A stretch of DNA of 64,000 bases, taken from positions 15,522,637 through 15,586,636 of the forward strand of contig CM055110.1 of NCBI GenBank assembly GCA_029204225.1, written 5' to 3'. A program made the position numbers and the translations under genes. Positions within the stretch are counted from its first letter, which is position 1, and every line of letters begins with the position of its first letter. This document shows, in pieces, positions 10,521-20,352 of this stretch. Origin of the DNA: Diphasiastrum complanatum. Taxonomy: Eukaryota > Streptophyta > Lycopodiopsida > Lycopodiales > Lycopodiaceae. The notes under the pieces are model-generated. The model saw nothing but the letters and a program-made list of their open reading frames with translations, was not told the origin of the DNA and ran no database searches.

Positions 10521-13500
10521 ATGGCTTCCAATGGTGGGATCATGCTAGAGTCTAGTGAAAGGTTGAGTTCATCAAACTACTCTACTTGGAAAGTGAGGAT
10601 GGAGTCCTTACTTGAGTTGAATGAACTCATGGACATAGTTGCAGAAATTGAAGAGAGACCTCTCACACTTCAAGAGCAACAAAGGTTTGATAAGAAGGCC
10701 AAAAGGGCTCTTCATATCATTAAAATGAATGTTACAAATGAACTTCTCAAGGAAGTTGGAAAGTGTCAAAGTGCAAGTGAGGCATGGAATGCCTTAAAGA
10801 AGCTCTTTGAATCAAAGTCCACATCTAGGGTATTGACCCTAAGGAGACAAATATTTTCTAGTAGGCAAAGAGAGGGTGAAAGTGCTCATGCATTTATCTT
10901 GAGAGTTAAGTCCCTAAGTGATGATTTAGCATGCATTGATGAGAACATAAAAGATGGTGAAATAGTCCAAGTTATGTTGAATGGTTTGCTAAATGAACAT
11001 GCTAACCTTGTGCAAAGTTTTGCCATTCAAAGAGTCTTGCCAAGTGTGGTTGACTTGCAAGAAATCTTATTGGCTGAAGAACATAGGTTGCAATCAAAGC
11101 TTGATGGTGCATCCTTGCAAGGTGGAGGTGAAGAGGCTTTCTTCACAAAAGGCAAATTCAAGGGCAAAGGTAAAGGCAAAGGGAAATGGTCCAAAGGTGG
11201 TAACTTTGATCATGATGATCACTCTTCCTCTTCCTCTTCTACTAAGAACAATAAGTCAAAGTTCAAGTGCTTTTATTGTGGGATAAAAGGTCATTTTGCA
11301 AATGAATGTTATAAGAAGAAAAGAGAGCAAGGAGAGAGGCAAGGAAATCTTACAATAGATGAGGAAGAACATAACACATGTGAATCACTTGTTATGACTT
11401 CAAGTTTGTTAGCCAACATAGATGATAATGATCCTTGGTGGATTGATAGTGGAGCCTCATCTCACATGACAAGACATAAGGAATACTTTACATCCTTATT
11501 GACTTATGAGGGAGAAGGTAACATCATCTACACTGCAAATGATGGTCAATGTGACATCAAAGGCATAGGCACTATTCCTATTTCCCTTTCAACAAATAGG
11601 AAAGCAAATCTTGAAAATGTTTTGTACATTCCTTCAATCACTAAGAATTTGCTTAGTGTAAGTCAAATGATTGACAAAGGACTTGATGTGGAGTTCATTG
11701 GAGATGCATGTTTGATAAGTAAATGTGGATCCTTGATTGCTCAAGGTAGGAGGCATGGTAAACTTTTCAAGCTTGATGCATGTGTGATCTCTAATCATGA
11801 AGGATGTATGGCTAGGGAGCAATTGACAAACCAAGAAGTTTGGCACAAGAGGTTGGGCCATCCCAACTTCAAATCTTTGGAGGTAATGGCAAAGAAAGAG
11901 CTTGTTCTTGGTCTCCCTAAAAGTCTTGTTGCAAACAATAGTGTTTGTGAACATTGTGCCTTGTCCAAATCTCATAGACTTGCTTATTCTAGATCTACTT
12001 CTAGATCTAAAGAAGCTTTTCAACTTGTGCATTCTGATATTCATTCTTCTAGTACAACTAGCAATGGTGGGGCAAAGATGTATGAAACTTTCATTGATGA
12101 CTTTAGTAGGTATACTTGGATCTATCTTCTTAAAAGTAAGGATGAAGTGTTTGCTGCATTTGTCAAGTTCAAGAATGAAATGGAAAACCAATTCAATACA
12201 AAGATCAAATGCTTAAGATCTGATAATGGAGGGGAATACACCTCAAATAGGTTCAAAGACTTTTGTATAGCACATGGGATTAAGAGGGAGATGTCTAGTC
12301 CTAGGACTCCACAACAGAATGGAGTGGCCGAGAGGAAGAATAGAACCCTTTGTGAATGTGCCAAGGCAATGAGACTACATGCTAATCTTGCTAAGTCTTT
12401 TTGGGGGGAAGCTTTAGCATGTGCTAACTATCTATGTAATAGATGGACAAGTGCTTCCTTGGATGGTAAAACTCCTCATGAGGTTCTTTATGGTAGAAGG
12501 CCGAGTGTCAAGCATTGTAGGATCTTTGGATGTACATGTTTTGTCAATATCACACTTGATGATAGAACTAAAGAAGATCCTTCATCAAAGAAGGGTGTGT
12601 TTGTTGGCTATAGTGAAGTAAGCAAGGCTTACAAAGTGTACATTCCTTCTACAAAGAAAGTTGTCATAAGTAGGGATGTCATCTTTCATGAAGAGAATGT
12701 TTCCAATGTTGTTGATGTTGATGTTGATGTGCCTACTAATCATCATGATGTGCAAGATGTCTTGGATGAAGATGGAGATGCCACTCCAAAGCAAACTTCA
12801 AGGAAGACTCAAAGGCAAAGGGCTAAGCCATCAAGGCTAACCTATGATGAAAAAGGAAAGCAAGTGGTGGACAACTCTAACTTTGCTTTTCTTACCTCTT
12901 TTGATGAACCAACTTGTGTAGGTGAAGCAATTCAAAAGAAGGAATGGATCCAAGCCATGGATCATGAGCATCAAGCACTCATCAAAAGCAACACATGGAG
13001 GTTGGTAAAGCTTCCAAAGGACAAGAAGGCAATTGGTTGTAAGTGGATCTTCAAGATCAAGACAAATCAAGATGGATCAATCAACAAGTACAAGGCAAGG
13101 TTGGTGGCAAAGGGGTATGCTCAAGAATATGGTATTGACTATGATGAGACCTTTGCACCCGTGGCAAAGATGGTAACTATTCGAATCCTAATCTCTCTTG
13201 CAACTCTTTATGATTGGGATATGTGGCAAATGGATGTTACTAATGCCTTCTTGAATGGTGATCTTGAAGAAGATATTTACATGGAGCAACCCGAGGGCTA
13301 TGTTTCACATGATGAGCCTAATCATGTGTGCTATCTCCAAAAGAGTTTGTATGGGCTAAAGCAAGCACCAAGGAGTTGGTATGCTAAGCTCAATTCCTTC
13401 TTACTTTCTCAAAATTTTGTTATGAGTGAGTATGATCATTCTCTCTACTTTAGATTGAATGAAAATGATATCACTTTACTTTTGATCTATGTTGATGACA

Positions 13501-14474
13501 TTATCTTAAGTGGTGGTAACAATCTAGATATAGATGAAATCAAGATGGCACTCAAAAGAGAGTTTGAAATTCAAGATCTTGGTAAACTTCATTATATCTT
13601 AGGAATAGAGATTATTAGAACTTCTAAATCTACATTCATATGTCAAGAAAAGTATGTTAACTCTATTCTAAAAAGGTTTCATATGGAAGATTGTAAAGTT
13701 GTTTCTACTCCTATGGAATCAAATGTAAAGCTAACTACAAGAAGTAATGAAAGATCCTTCAAGGACATTACTCTCTATAGAAAGCTAATAGGATCTCTTA
13801 TATGGTTAACCATCACAAGACCTGATCTAAGCTTTGTGGTTGGTAAACTAAGTCAATTTATGCAAGATCCTAGTGAGGCTCATTGGAAGCTAGGAAAGAG
13901 AGTACTTAGATACATCTCGGGATCTAGAGATTTTGGCATCTTGTATGGAGGTACTACACCTAACCTTTGTGGATTTTCAGATTCAGATTTTGCAGGTGAT
14001 CAAATGGATAGGAAGTCAACAAGTGCCTTTGCAATCTATCTTGGAGATGGAGTGGTCTCATGGCTATCAAAGAAGCAACCAACTATCTCTCTATCTTCCA
14101 CCGAAGCCGAGTACAAGGCATTAACAACATGCACCAAGGAGATTCTTTGGATCAAGAGGATGTTATTGGATCTTCACTTGCTGGAACCAGAGAAGACTCC
14201 AATCATACTTTGTGATAACCTTTCAGCCCAAAGCTTGGCAAGCAATCCTGTTTTTCATGCAAGGAGCAAGCACATTGAGATTGCTCACCATTTTGTGAGA
14301 GATCAAGTCATTGCCAAAGAGGTGGAGCTTCAACATGTCTCTTCAAAGGAGTGTGTGGCTGATATCTTCACCAAACCATTGGGAAAGGACCTATATTTAA
14401 TGCATAGATCTAATCTTGGAATGTGCTCAAAGACTATGTTGAAACTAGCATCCAATGTTGAAGAGGGAGTGTGA
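10521..14474 (+). CDS. Copia-1 Gag-Pol polyprotein (intact, 1317 aa)
   Basis: One open frame with the canonical Copia order. Gag fills residues 1-300 with a CCHC zinc knuckle CFYCGIKGHFANEC at about 249-262 after a Gly/Lys-rich stretch. Protease: WWIDSGASSHMT near 306. Integrase: HHCC zinc domain (HKRLGHPNF ... CEHCALSKSHR, about 441-485), then core acidic sites in VHSDIH (about 505), LRSDNGGEY (about 565) and GVAERKNRT (about 600). RT from about 808, catalytic YVDD near 990. RNase H: SDSDFAGD near 1153, SSTEAEYKAL near 1192, ending after the KHIEIAHHFVRDQ motif. Length is normal for the family and no catalytic residue is obviously missing. The ATG is chosen because MASNGGIMLESSERLSSSNY matches the Copia-5 Gag start. 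Gag, protease, integrase and RT are presumably released by self-cleavage. Confidence 0.97.
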   Translation: MASNGGIMLESSERLSSSNYSTWKVRMESLLELNELMDIVAEIEERPLTLQEQQRFDKKAKRALHIIKMNVTNELLKEVGKCQSASEAWNALKKLFESKSTSRVLTLRRQIFSSRQREGESAHAFILRVKSLSDDLACIDENIKDGEIVQVMLNGLLNEHANLVQSFAIQRVLPSVVDLQEILLAEEHRLQSKLDGASLQGGGEEAFFTKGKFKGKGKGKGKWSKGGNFDHDDHSSSSSSTKNNKSKFKCFYCGIKGHFANECYKKKREQGERQGNLTIDEEEHNTCESLVMTSSLLANIDDNDPWWIDSGASSHMTRHKEYFTSLLTYEGEGNIIYTANDGQCDIKGIGTIPISLSTNRKANLENVLYIPSITKNLLSVSQMIDKGLDVEFIGDACLISKCGSLIAQGRRHGKLFKLDACVISNHEGCMAREQLTNQEVWHKRLGHPNFKSLEVMAKKELVLGLPKSLVANNSVCEHCALSKSHRLAYSRSTSRSKEAFQLVHSDIHSSSTTSNGGAKMYETFIDDFSRYTWIYLLKSKDEVFAAFVKFKNEMENQFNTKIKCLRSDNGGEYTSNRFKDFCIAHGIKREMSSPRTPQQNGVAERKNRTLCECAKAMRLHANLAKSFWGEALACANYLCNRWTSASLDGKTPHEVLYGRRPSVKHCRIFGCTCFVNITLDDRTKEDPSSKKGVFVGYSEVSKAYKVYIPSTKKVVISRDVIFHEENVSNVVDVDVDVPTNHHDVQDVLDEDGDATPKQTSRKTQRQRAKPSRLTYDEKGKQVVDNSNFAFLTSFDEPTCVGEAIQKKEWIQAMDHEHQALIKSNTWRLVKLPKDKKAIGCKWIFKIKTNQDGSINKYKARLVAKGYAQEYGIDYDETFAPVAKMVTIRILISLATLYDWDMWQMDVTNAFLNGDLEEDIYMEQPEGYVSHDEPNHVCYLQKSLYGLKQAPRSWYAKLNSFLLSQNFVMSEYDHSLYFRLNENDITLLLIYVDDIILSGGNNLDIDEIKMALKREFEIQDLGKLHYILGIEIIRTSKSTFICQEKYVNSILKRFHMEDCKVVSTPMESNVKLTTRSNERSFKDITLYRKLIGSLIWLTITRPDLSFVVGKLSQFMQDPSEAHWKLGKRVLRYISGSRDFGILYGGTTPNLCGFSDSDFAGDQMDRKSTSAFAIYLGDGVVSWLSKKQPTISLSSTEAEYKALTTCTKEILWIKRMLLDLHLLEPEKTPIILCDNLSAQSLASNPVFHARSKHIEIAHHFVRDQVIAKEVELQHVSSKECVADIFTKPLGKDLYLMHRSNLGMCSKTMLKLASNVEEGV
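14461..14469 (+). promoter_or_regulatory. Copia-1 polypurine tract
   Basis: AAGAGGGAG immediately precedes the 3' LTR and would prime plus-strand synthesis. It overlaps the last codons of the polyprotein (EEGV), as in Copia-2 and Copia-5. Confidence 0.85.
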
Positions 14475-15124
14475 AAATTGTCAACATTTCCTAGCTAGTT
14501 TGAGGCCTAAATTGGCTAAAATTGTAAATAGTTTTGGTTCTGGAGTTTCACACGTGTGAACCAGGCCACAATGTTTTTATTTACTGTATTTTTTCAGTAT
14601 GATGAAGTGTCAAACTTCATACCCTTCAAAATGAGACCATTTTGATGTATTTTGGTCATATAAGCCATTTTTAGCTATTTTTCCTATATAGGGAATATCT
14701 AGGGTCAAGTACCTTCTAGAGAGAGGAGAGAGAGTCATCTTCCTCATCCATAAATAGTAGGGAAGTCGTGGAGAACAGGTTGGAGAAACCTTTTGTATGC
14801 TTCATTGAGATCAATAGATCATTGTCATTGTTTCTTCCTCCATTGAGAGCATTGTTGTGTGTATTGTCTTCAAGCTATTGTGTATGATCTTAGGTGCTTT
14901 CCAAAAGTGATAGGCTGATGTATTATGGACTGTATAATGCTATTTTGGGCCGCACTTGATGTTTATGGAAGTTTCCATTTGTGATAAATGCTTTTTGATC
15001 AAGTTCTTTGCATTCTAGGTAGCATAGAATGTGTTGCCAATTCCTAGCTTATGTAGTTTGGAGTGCAAGCATTCAAGCCAATGATCTTGGAGTTTAGATC
15101 CACTTAGGATCTGTATTTTTCACA
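14470..15124 (+). repeat. Copia-1 3' LTR (655 bp)
   Basis: TGTGAAAATTGTC to ATTTTTCACA, one mismatch against the 5' LTR. The last five bases of the ORF stop region overlap its start. Confidence 0.95.
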
Positions 15125-15550
15125 TGGATGGCTAGCCTGTTTCTTGGGTTAATTTCATTTGCGACAACGCCCACCAGACGCAAGCAGGAAGTCAAAAGTT
15201 GGAAAGGGCCATTTCAGGGGAGATCTTCTATGGAGCAGTTGGTTTTCATTTTGGGACGGCCACCTTCGGAACTGAAACTCACTGAGCATGGGCGATATCC
15301 AGAATCTGTGCGGCGGATTTGCAGTTCAAGTACTCGCACGTGAACGACAACGAAATGACTCAATGTTTGCAAAGGATGGATGGCTAGCCTGTTTCTTGGG
15401 TTGGTTTCATTTGCGACAATGCCCACCAGACGCAAGCAGGAAGTCAAAAGTTGGAAAGGGCAATTTCAGGGGAGATCTTCTATAGCAGTTGGTCTTCATT
15501 TTGGGACGGCCACCTTCGGAACTGAAACTCACTGAGCATGGGTGATATCC
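15125..15550 (+). repeat. 250-bp tandem duplication of the LARD, first unit split by Copia-1
   Basis: Unit B is 15301-15550. Unit A is 8616-8693 plus 15125-15300, interrupted by Copia-1. They share AGAATCTGTG, TGCAGTTCAAGTACTC, GGATGGCTAGCCTGTTTC and TTTTGGGACGGCCACC with a handful of substitutions and a 4-bp indel. Unit B shows the uninterrupted target GCAAAGGATGGATGGC at about 15370. Confidence 0.85.
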
Positions 15551-16849
15551 AGTATCAGTTGGATTTTTTCTCAAAGGGGAAAAGACTAGGATTCTCTTTA
15601 GAGATTGGCAACAAGTTGGATCGAGCCGTAATCCTAGCAGATGGGAAGCAAAGTGTTGGAAAGGCTTTTTGTCCGAAGAACCCTACTCTAAGTCCGATCA
15701 GCTGTTTTTATAAGTGGAGGGGAACTATCACACACACCTCTCTCTTGGGGCAAATTTTGAATGAAAGTTGATCAAAATGGGGGCAAATTCAAGGTGACCT
15801 AGCCATACTCACACGAGGAGACTGGCGAACTTTGGACCTAATAAGTTGACAAGTTTTTGTTGAGGAAAGAAAAGTTTGTTATAGGCTTTCTCTGGACCAG
15901 CAATGATGAGGAAACATATGAGTACGCTGGCTTGTGTTACGTGTAAGGCAGCTGACCAATGAAGGAACTGTGAAAGTTGAGTCTTGCATGAGAGACTTGG
16001 TATTTCGAACGGACGCTAAGGGATAGTTCGCTTTGAGATCGGATTAGTGCAAACTTTGGGTGCATGTTTCTGATTCAAAGAGAGCTACTTGAAGCCAAGC
16101 TCGATGTACACTTCTTGTTTTGACTGTGAGGCAACTGACCAGTGATGGAATTGTGAAAGTCAAGTTTTGCGCGACGGACATGGTGCTTCAAACAAACGCG
16201 AAGAGATAGTTCGGATGCGGATCAAACTGGTGCGACCCTTTGGCTTTTCCACGAGGTCAATGGTTACATTTGGGCTGATTCGAAGAGCTACTTCAAGCTA
16301 AGTGAGAGGTGCATTGCGAAGTACTCAATCTTTGCCTACCTTAAAGAGCCAAGATGAAAAAGTATCAAGATCAGGCTGGGACAAGGAGAGAAATCAAGGT
16401 GCAGAAACAACAAGGCACGGAGTGGACCATAAAGTGGGCAATCAAACGATAAATCCTTCGGCTCAGGGAGCCTTGATACCTGTGCGGAACTGAACAAATC
16501 TGGAGCTCAGGGAGCTCAACACAAAGTGCATCAAGGACAAATCAGGAGCTCAAAGGAGTTCCAAAGTCGAAAGTCAGAAGCGACAGGGGCGAACATTTCA
16601 AAGAAAGGCCTCTGTCACCAGTTAATAAGGTTCTCGGGTTTTACGAAAGCGATAACAAATCTACGCTTTTCCCAAACAAAGGAGCTGAGCCTCCGACTTG
16701 TGGTGTGCCAGCTTCAATGTTAATAAAAAGTGGCCAATAAATTGAGTACTGTGCCAAGTAGCTTAAATGTATAGTTATTTTAATTGGGAGACACCTGTAC
16801 TTAATCTGACATCTGATGAGGACATCAGATTTTATAAAGGTGGGGTGGA
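15551..16849 (+). other. LARD interior, right part
   Basis: No conserved coding sequence; short open frames lack family features. Two degenerate units of about 190 bp (15935-16115 and 16116-16310) share GGCAACTGACCA, AATTGTGAAAGT, GATAGTTCG and AGAGCTACTT. The stretch ends with the polypurine tract AAAGGTGGGGTGGA at 16836-16849. Confidence 0.65.
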
Positions 16850-17672
16850 TGTTGTAAAGCCACCTTTACAAGCTTTACTTCCGGCGCCAGCTATGTCCCC
16901 GGCGCCAGCAGCGCCCCTGCTGCTCCCGGCGCCAATGGCGCCGGCGCCGCTCCCGGCGCCACTGTGACCAGAATCCAGCCGGTGCCAAGTTCCTATGGTT
17001 GAAAATCTTTGATCAGTTCTAGCGGAGTCCAGAGAGCTCAGATCGATGTGCAATCACCTCACACGATCTAGGCATGATTAAAGGAAGCCTGGGGATCAAT
17101 AAAATCTAGAGAGATAAAATGACTTTCTAGAAAGAGAAAATCCTAGAGAGAGAAAAACGTGCTTTACCAGCTTGGGTAGAGTGCTTGGTATGAGGAGGGG
17201 TGCTGAATCACACCAATACTATAGGGGAGTGCGGGTTGCGACTCAGGGCGAGCTCCAACCAAGTCTCAGCCTCCCTTGCTGGAATGTTGTCATGGCTCTC
17301 GCCTTGGCATGCTAGCGCCCCGGAGACTAGGGTCGGTCACACACTTGAAATGTAACCTTCTCAGATTTATCACTAAAGTGGGATCTTCCTCAAACTGACT
17401 CTGATTACCTTCTGGGTTTCAGTGTTCGGTAAAAGCGCCAGTTGTAAGGCCGCTTTCAAATTTTTTTAACTTGGCATATAGTTGAGGGTCGTATCCCGGG
17501 ACGCCAGCGGTATGCCGTCGGGACCATTCGGTCCGTGGCGCTAGCGGTATGCTGTCGGGACCATTTGGTCCAGAAATTGGTTGTTTCCATATCTGTCGCG
17601 GCTTGTGGTTCTGAGTGTTCCTTGCATGAACGTGAATGGGTTAAGCTCTTGGGGAACGGGCTCTAACCTGTC
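16850..17672 (+). repeat. LARD 3' LTR, truncated
   Basis: Begins TGTTGTAAAGC right after the polypurine tract and matches the first two thirds of the 5' LTR. It keeps a dense run of GGCGCC palindromes at 16880-16965, strikingly GC-rich against its surroundings. It breaks off after GGGCTCTAACCTGTCGG, where Copia-2 sequence begins; about 400 bp of LTR are missing. Confidence 0.75.
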
Positions 17673-17684
17673 GGCCTAATACCT

Positions 17685-18457
17685 TTGAGCATTAAGGAAG
17701 GAGAGCTTGTTCAAGTTATTGTTAATGGTTTGTTGGATGCTCATGCTAACATTGTACAAAGTCTTACTATTCAAAAAACTTTGCCAAGTTTCATAAATCT
17801 TCAAGAGATCTTGATCAATGAGGAATATAGGCTTCAAGCAAGAGGTGGATCTACAACATCATCTCAAGATGGTGAGGAGGCAATGTTAATCAAAGGCAAG
17901 TTCAAGGGAAAAGGAAAGGGCAAGTGGCCTAAAGGGCAAGATCATGGTGAGTCTTTTTTTTTTGGTAAGAAGAAAGATATGTCTAAATTGAAGTGCTTCT
18001 ATTCAAGGCATCAAGGGTCACTTTGCTAGTGATTGCTACAAAAAGAAGAGAGATCAAGGAGACATGCAAGGTAATCTAACTCTTGATGAGGATGGTGTTG
18101 ATGTTCAAAACACAAATGATGATGGTTTTGTGATGTCTTCATGTTTGAGTTCTATTATTGGAGATATTGTTCCAATGGAGGATTTATAGTGGAGCAAGCA
18201 CACACATGACTTTTCACAAGGAGCATTTTACTTCTTTGTTGGCATATGGAGATGACAAGAGGGTGATCTACATGGCCAATGATGGTGAGTGTGCAATCAA
18301 AGGGATTGGCACAATTTCTGTTTCACTCTCTACAAATAGGAATGTTCATTTGAAGGATGTTTTGTTCATTACATCTATTACTAAGAGCCTACTTAGTGTG
18401 AGTCAATTGATAATAAACACAGGTCTTAAACTGGAGTTTCATGGAGATGCTTGTATG
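17685..18457 (+). pseudogene. Copia-2: Gag C-terminus and protease start
   Basis: IKEGELVQVIVNGLLDAHAN matches Copia-5 and Copia-1 Gag. The Lys/Gly-rich basic stretch and zinc knuckle follow, but a frameshift near 18000 breaks the knuckle (KCFYSRHQGSLC instead of KCFYCGIKGHFA). The protease loop near 18185 reads YSGASTHMT: the catalytic Asp has been replaced by Tyr. YGDDKRVIYMANDGECAIKG continues as in Copia-5 until the Copia-3 insertion at 18457. Confidence 0.85.
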
Positions 18458-18893
18458 TGCACACGTGTGGAGTGTCCACAACATGTACTTGTGATCTCCT
18501 AAGGTGTGTAGATGCACCAAGATCAAGACTAGATTGAGATTCAAGATCAATCTTAGATCCTATGGCAAAAACACACTACTACATGCATTCAATCACTTCC
18601 AACTCTCACTCACACATGTGGGAAGTGTTCCAAAAGTAATCTAAGTTTAAACAAGTTGCTCTCCTCGGGTAGAGAGAGAAAACCATCAATAGCTCTCGGG
18701 TAGAGAGAGAAAGCTAGAAAATCACTTACACTCAAAATCCACTCAATCTCAAAATCAATTAGATCCAAATGAGGAGTACAGTGATACTAGTAGATCCATG
18801 AGCTACCACTATGCTTAACTATGATTGGACCACACTTTGCCACCTCTTAATCCTATTGGACCATTGATCCATGCACCTCTAAATTCTATTGGA

Positions 18894-19642
18894 TGATGAC
18901 TCGTCATTGAAGCTACCTTGACTCCTCAGGAAAAGATAATGCGGGACGAGCTCACAAGCTGTCCTAGTACTCTAAGAGCTGACAAAATACTGTTTGTTTG
19001 ATAAAGGAGAGCCTGAATGGCGGGCAACTGTCATGTATGGTGCTGGAGCATTGGGTTTTCATTTCTTTTTTTAATCCAGCGCGAGACATTTACCTACCTT
19101 GTGAATGCGCGAGATGGAAAAAAAAATTTCCTAATCATTTTGATGAAGAGATTTCTTACACATTTACTACAAAATCTTAATGGGAACGAACCAAAATACT
19201 TAGCAAATGACATAAATATAACCTTTTATCCTATAGTTATCTTGATTTTACTAAAAATTTGGGAATTAACAAATTCTAGTGATTGGTTCCTGGCGAACGA
19301 ACGTGCACCATCCTACCACTACAACTATATTACTCGCCATGGTTTTTTACTCAAACGTTGTGACAAGAAGATATTTCATAAGTACTTTATACCAGTCAAA
19401 TTGTTACAAAGTAGTTTTTGGGTCTAAACAAGGGTTGAAAATCCTATGACCCAGATCGGTTATGAACTCTCCCTGAGTGAGGACTTCCATTTTTTTTTTC
19501 ACATTTCCGAACTACCTTGTTACGACTTCACTCCAGTCACTAGCTGATTGGGGGCGGGCCATAAAAAACTAGAGGGTTGCTATGGGTGTCCTCAGCGTAG
19601 AGGAGTATGTACTTGGATTCCTTGACCCCGGATCATAGTTAT
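18894..19642. other. Filler DNA, at least partly plastid-like, inside Copia-3 LTR
   Basis: Absent from the other LTR. Includes the 16S rRNA fragment at 19512-19544. The rest is a mosaic: an open frame 19017-19427 without recognisable family, a GGGGGCGGGCC stretch at 19550, and T- and A-runs. Replacement of LTR sequence by unrelated DNA is the usual trace of double-strand-break repair with captured DNA. I could not identify the remaining pieces. Confidence 0.6.
19512..19544 (-). rRNA. Fragment of plastid-type 16S rRNA, 3' end (33 bp)
   Basis: The plus strand reads CTACCTTGTTACGACTTC followed by ACTCCAGTCACTAGC, the complement of the conserved 3' end of bacterial/plastid 16S rRNA; the T in ACTCCAG fits the plastid form I know (GACTGGAGTGAAG). 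Both flanks diverge at once, so it is a fragment, not a gene. Transfer from plastid DNA to the nucleus is inferred. Confidence 0.7.
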
Positions 19643-19911
19643 CTCTTAAACTTCATCAAACAAAAGCATTAGACTTGTCTACACTCTAATTGGCACGAGT
19701 TTGGCCTCCTACTCTTTTTTGGCTCAATAGTGGCATTACAAGTGGAAATGGATAATTTGCCATCTATGCCAAATTTGACCCTATCAACATCCTACACTAA
19801 ATGCTTGACTATGAAACTCTATGAGACCCCTATATCAAACATTTTTTATTCACTTTACAATTCTCCACACGTGGAAACATCCTCAAGCCATTGAGAATGA
19901 CTTCGACTAGC

Positions 19912-20352
19912 TCACTTTTGATTGATTGAGTCACCAATACATGCAAGCTCCCTATGAATATCGTTGACTCTCAAAACATAACTAGATACACTCTCATCAC
20001 TCTTTTGACTACTTTGGAAGATTTGATTTCTAAGAGTGAGAAGCCTAGAGGTGTTCTTAGCCTCATAGATGGACTTGAGACAATCCCAAGCTTCCTTGGA
20101 TGTAGAACAATCACCAATCTCCCTCAATATCTCCTTAGAGACATTCATCTTAATGTAGTGGAGAGCCATCCTAGCTCTCTTCTTGTATTTTTGTACTTCT
20201 TGAAGGACTTGAGGCTCCTCCTCAATCCCAAGTACAATGTCCATCACATCTTGGAGTATCAAGATGGACTCCATCCTCAACTTCCATATTGAATAATTGG
20301 AAGTAGACAATCTCTCACTTGGTTGCAACAAGTATGAACTCATTGAAGTCAT
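19912..20352 (-). pseudogene. Copia-3: Gag N-terminal part
   Basis: Read on the minus strand from ATG at 20352: PSERLSTSNYSIWKLRMESI matches the Gag start of Copia-1 and Copia-5, and ALHYIKMNVSKEILREIGDC is the next conserved block. 146 residues are open before the frame ends at the deletion near 19912, so zinc knuckle and all of pol are missing. Expected product would be an incomplete capsid protein. Confidence 0.85.

Larger units (their letters stand above)
8694..15124 (+). mobile_element. Copia-1: complete, apparently recent Ty1/copia retrotransposon
   Basis: 6431 bp: 5' LTR 8694-9348, primer site 9349, long leader, one uninterrupted gag-pol ORF, polypurine tract 14461-14469, 3' LTR 14470-15124. 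The LTRs differ at one position by eye (GCCTCATT against GCTTCATT), so insertion is very recent on a plant time scale. The target is a tandem repeat of the LARD; GGATG lies at 8689-8693 and again at 15126-15130, but the repetitive target (GGATGGATGG in the sister repeat) leaves the exact duplication ambiguous. All parts needed for autonomous transposition appear present. Confidence 0.95.
6636..17672 (+). mobile_element. LARD: non-coding LTR retrotransposon derivative hosting Copia-1
   Basis: Two long direct repeats (6636-7862 and 16850-17672) flank a primer-binding site at 7865 and a polypurine tract at 16836-16849. Without Copia-1 the interior is about 2.6 kb and shows no gag or pol motif in any frame, so the element must have relied on proteins supplied in trans. 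The interior is instead rich in tandem and inverted repeats. The right LTR is cut at about 17672 and joined to Copia-2 debris, so the original target duplication cannot be seen. It is inserted in the downstream ORF of Gypsy-A and is therefore younger than it, but older than Copia-1. Confidence 0.75.
18458..19884 (-). repeat. Copia-3 3' LTR with 749-bp filler
   Basis: 18458-18893 and 19643-19884 align with the 5' LTR (21099-21922); 18894-19642 is inserted and replaces about 70 bp of LTR. Shared strings include GTGTCCACAACATGTACTTG and CTCTCGGGTAGAGA. Confidence 0.85.

Noticed and set aside
11634-12191. 185-residue minus-strand open frame inside Copia-1
   Set aside because: Shadow of the gag-pol frame; no independent features.
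19017-19427. 136-residue ORF as a functional plastid gene
   Set aside because: It lies in the filler with the rRNA scrap, but I could not match it to a plastid protein.
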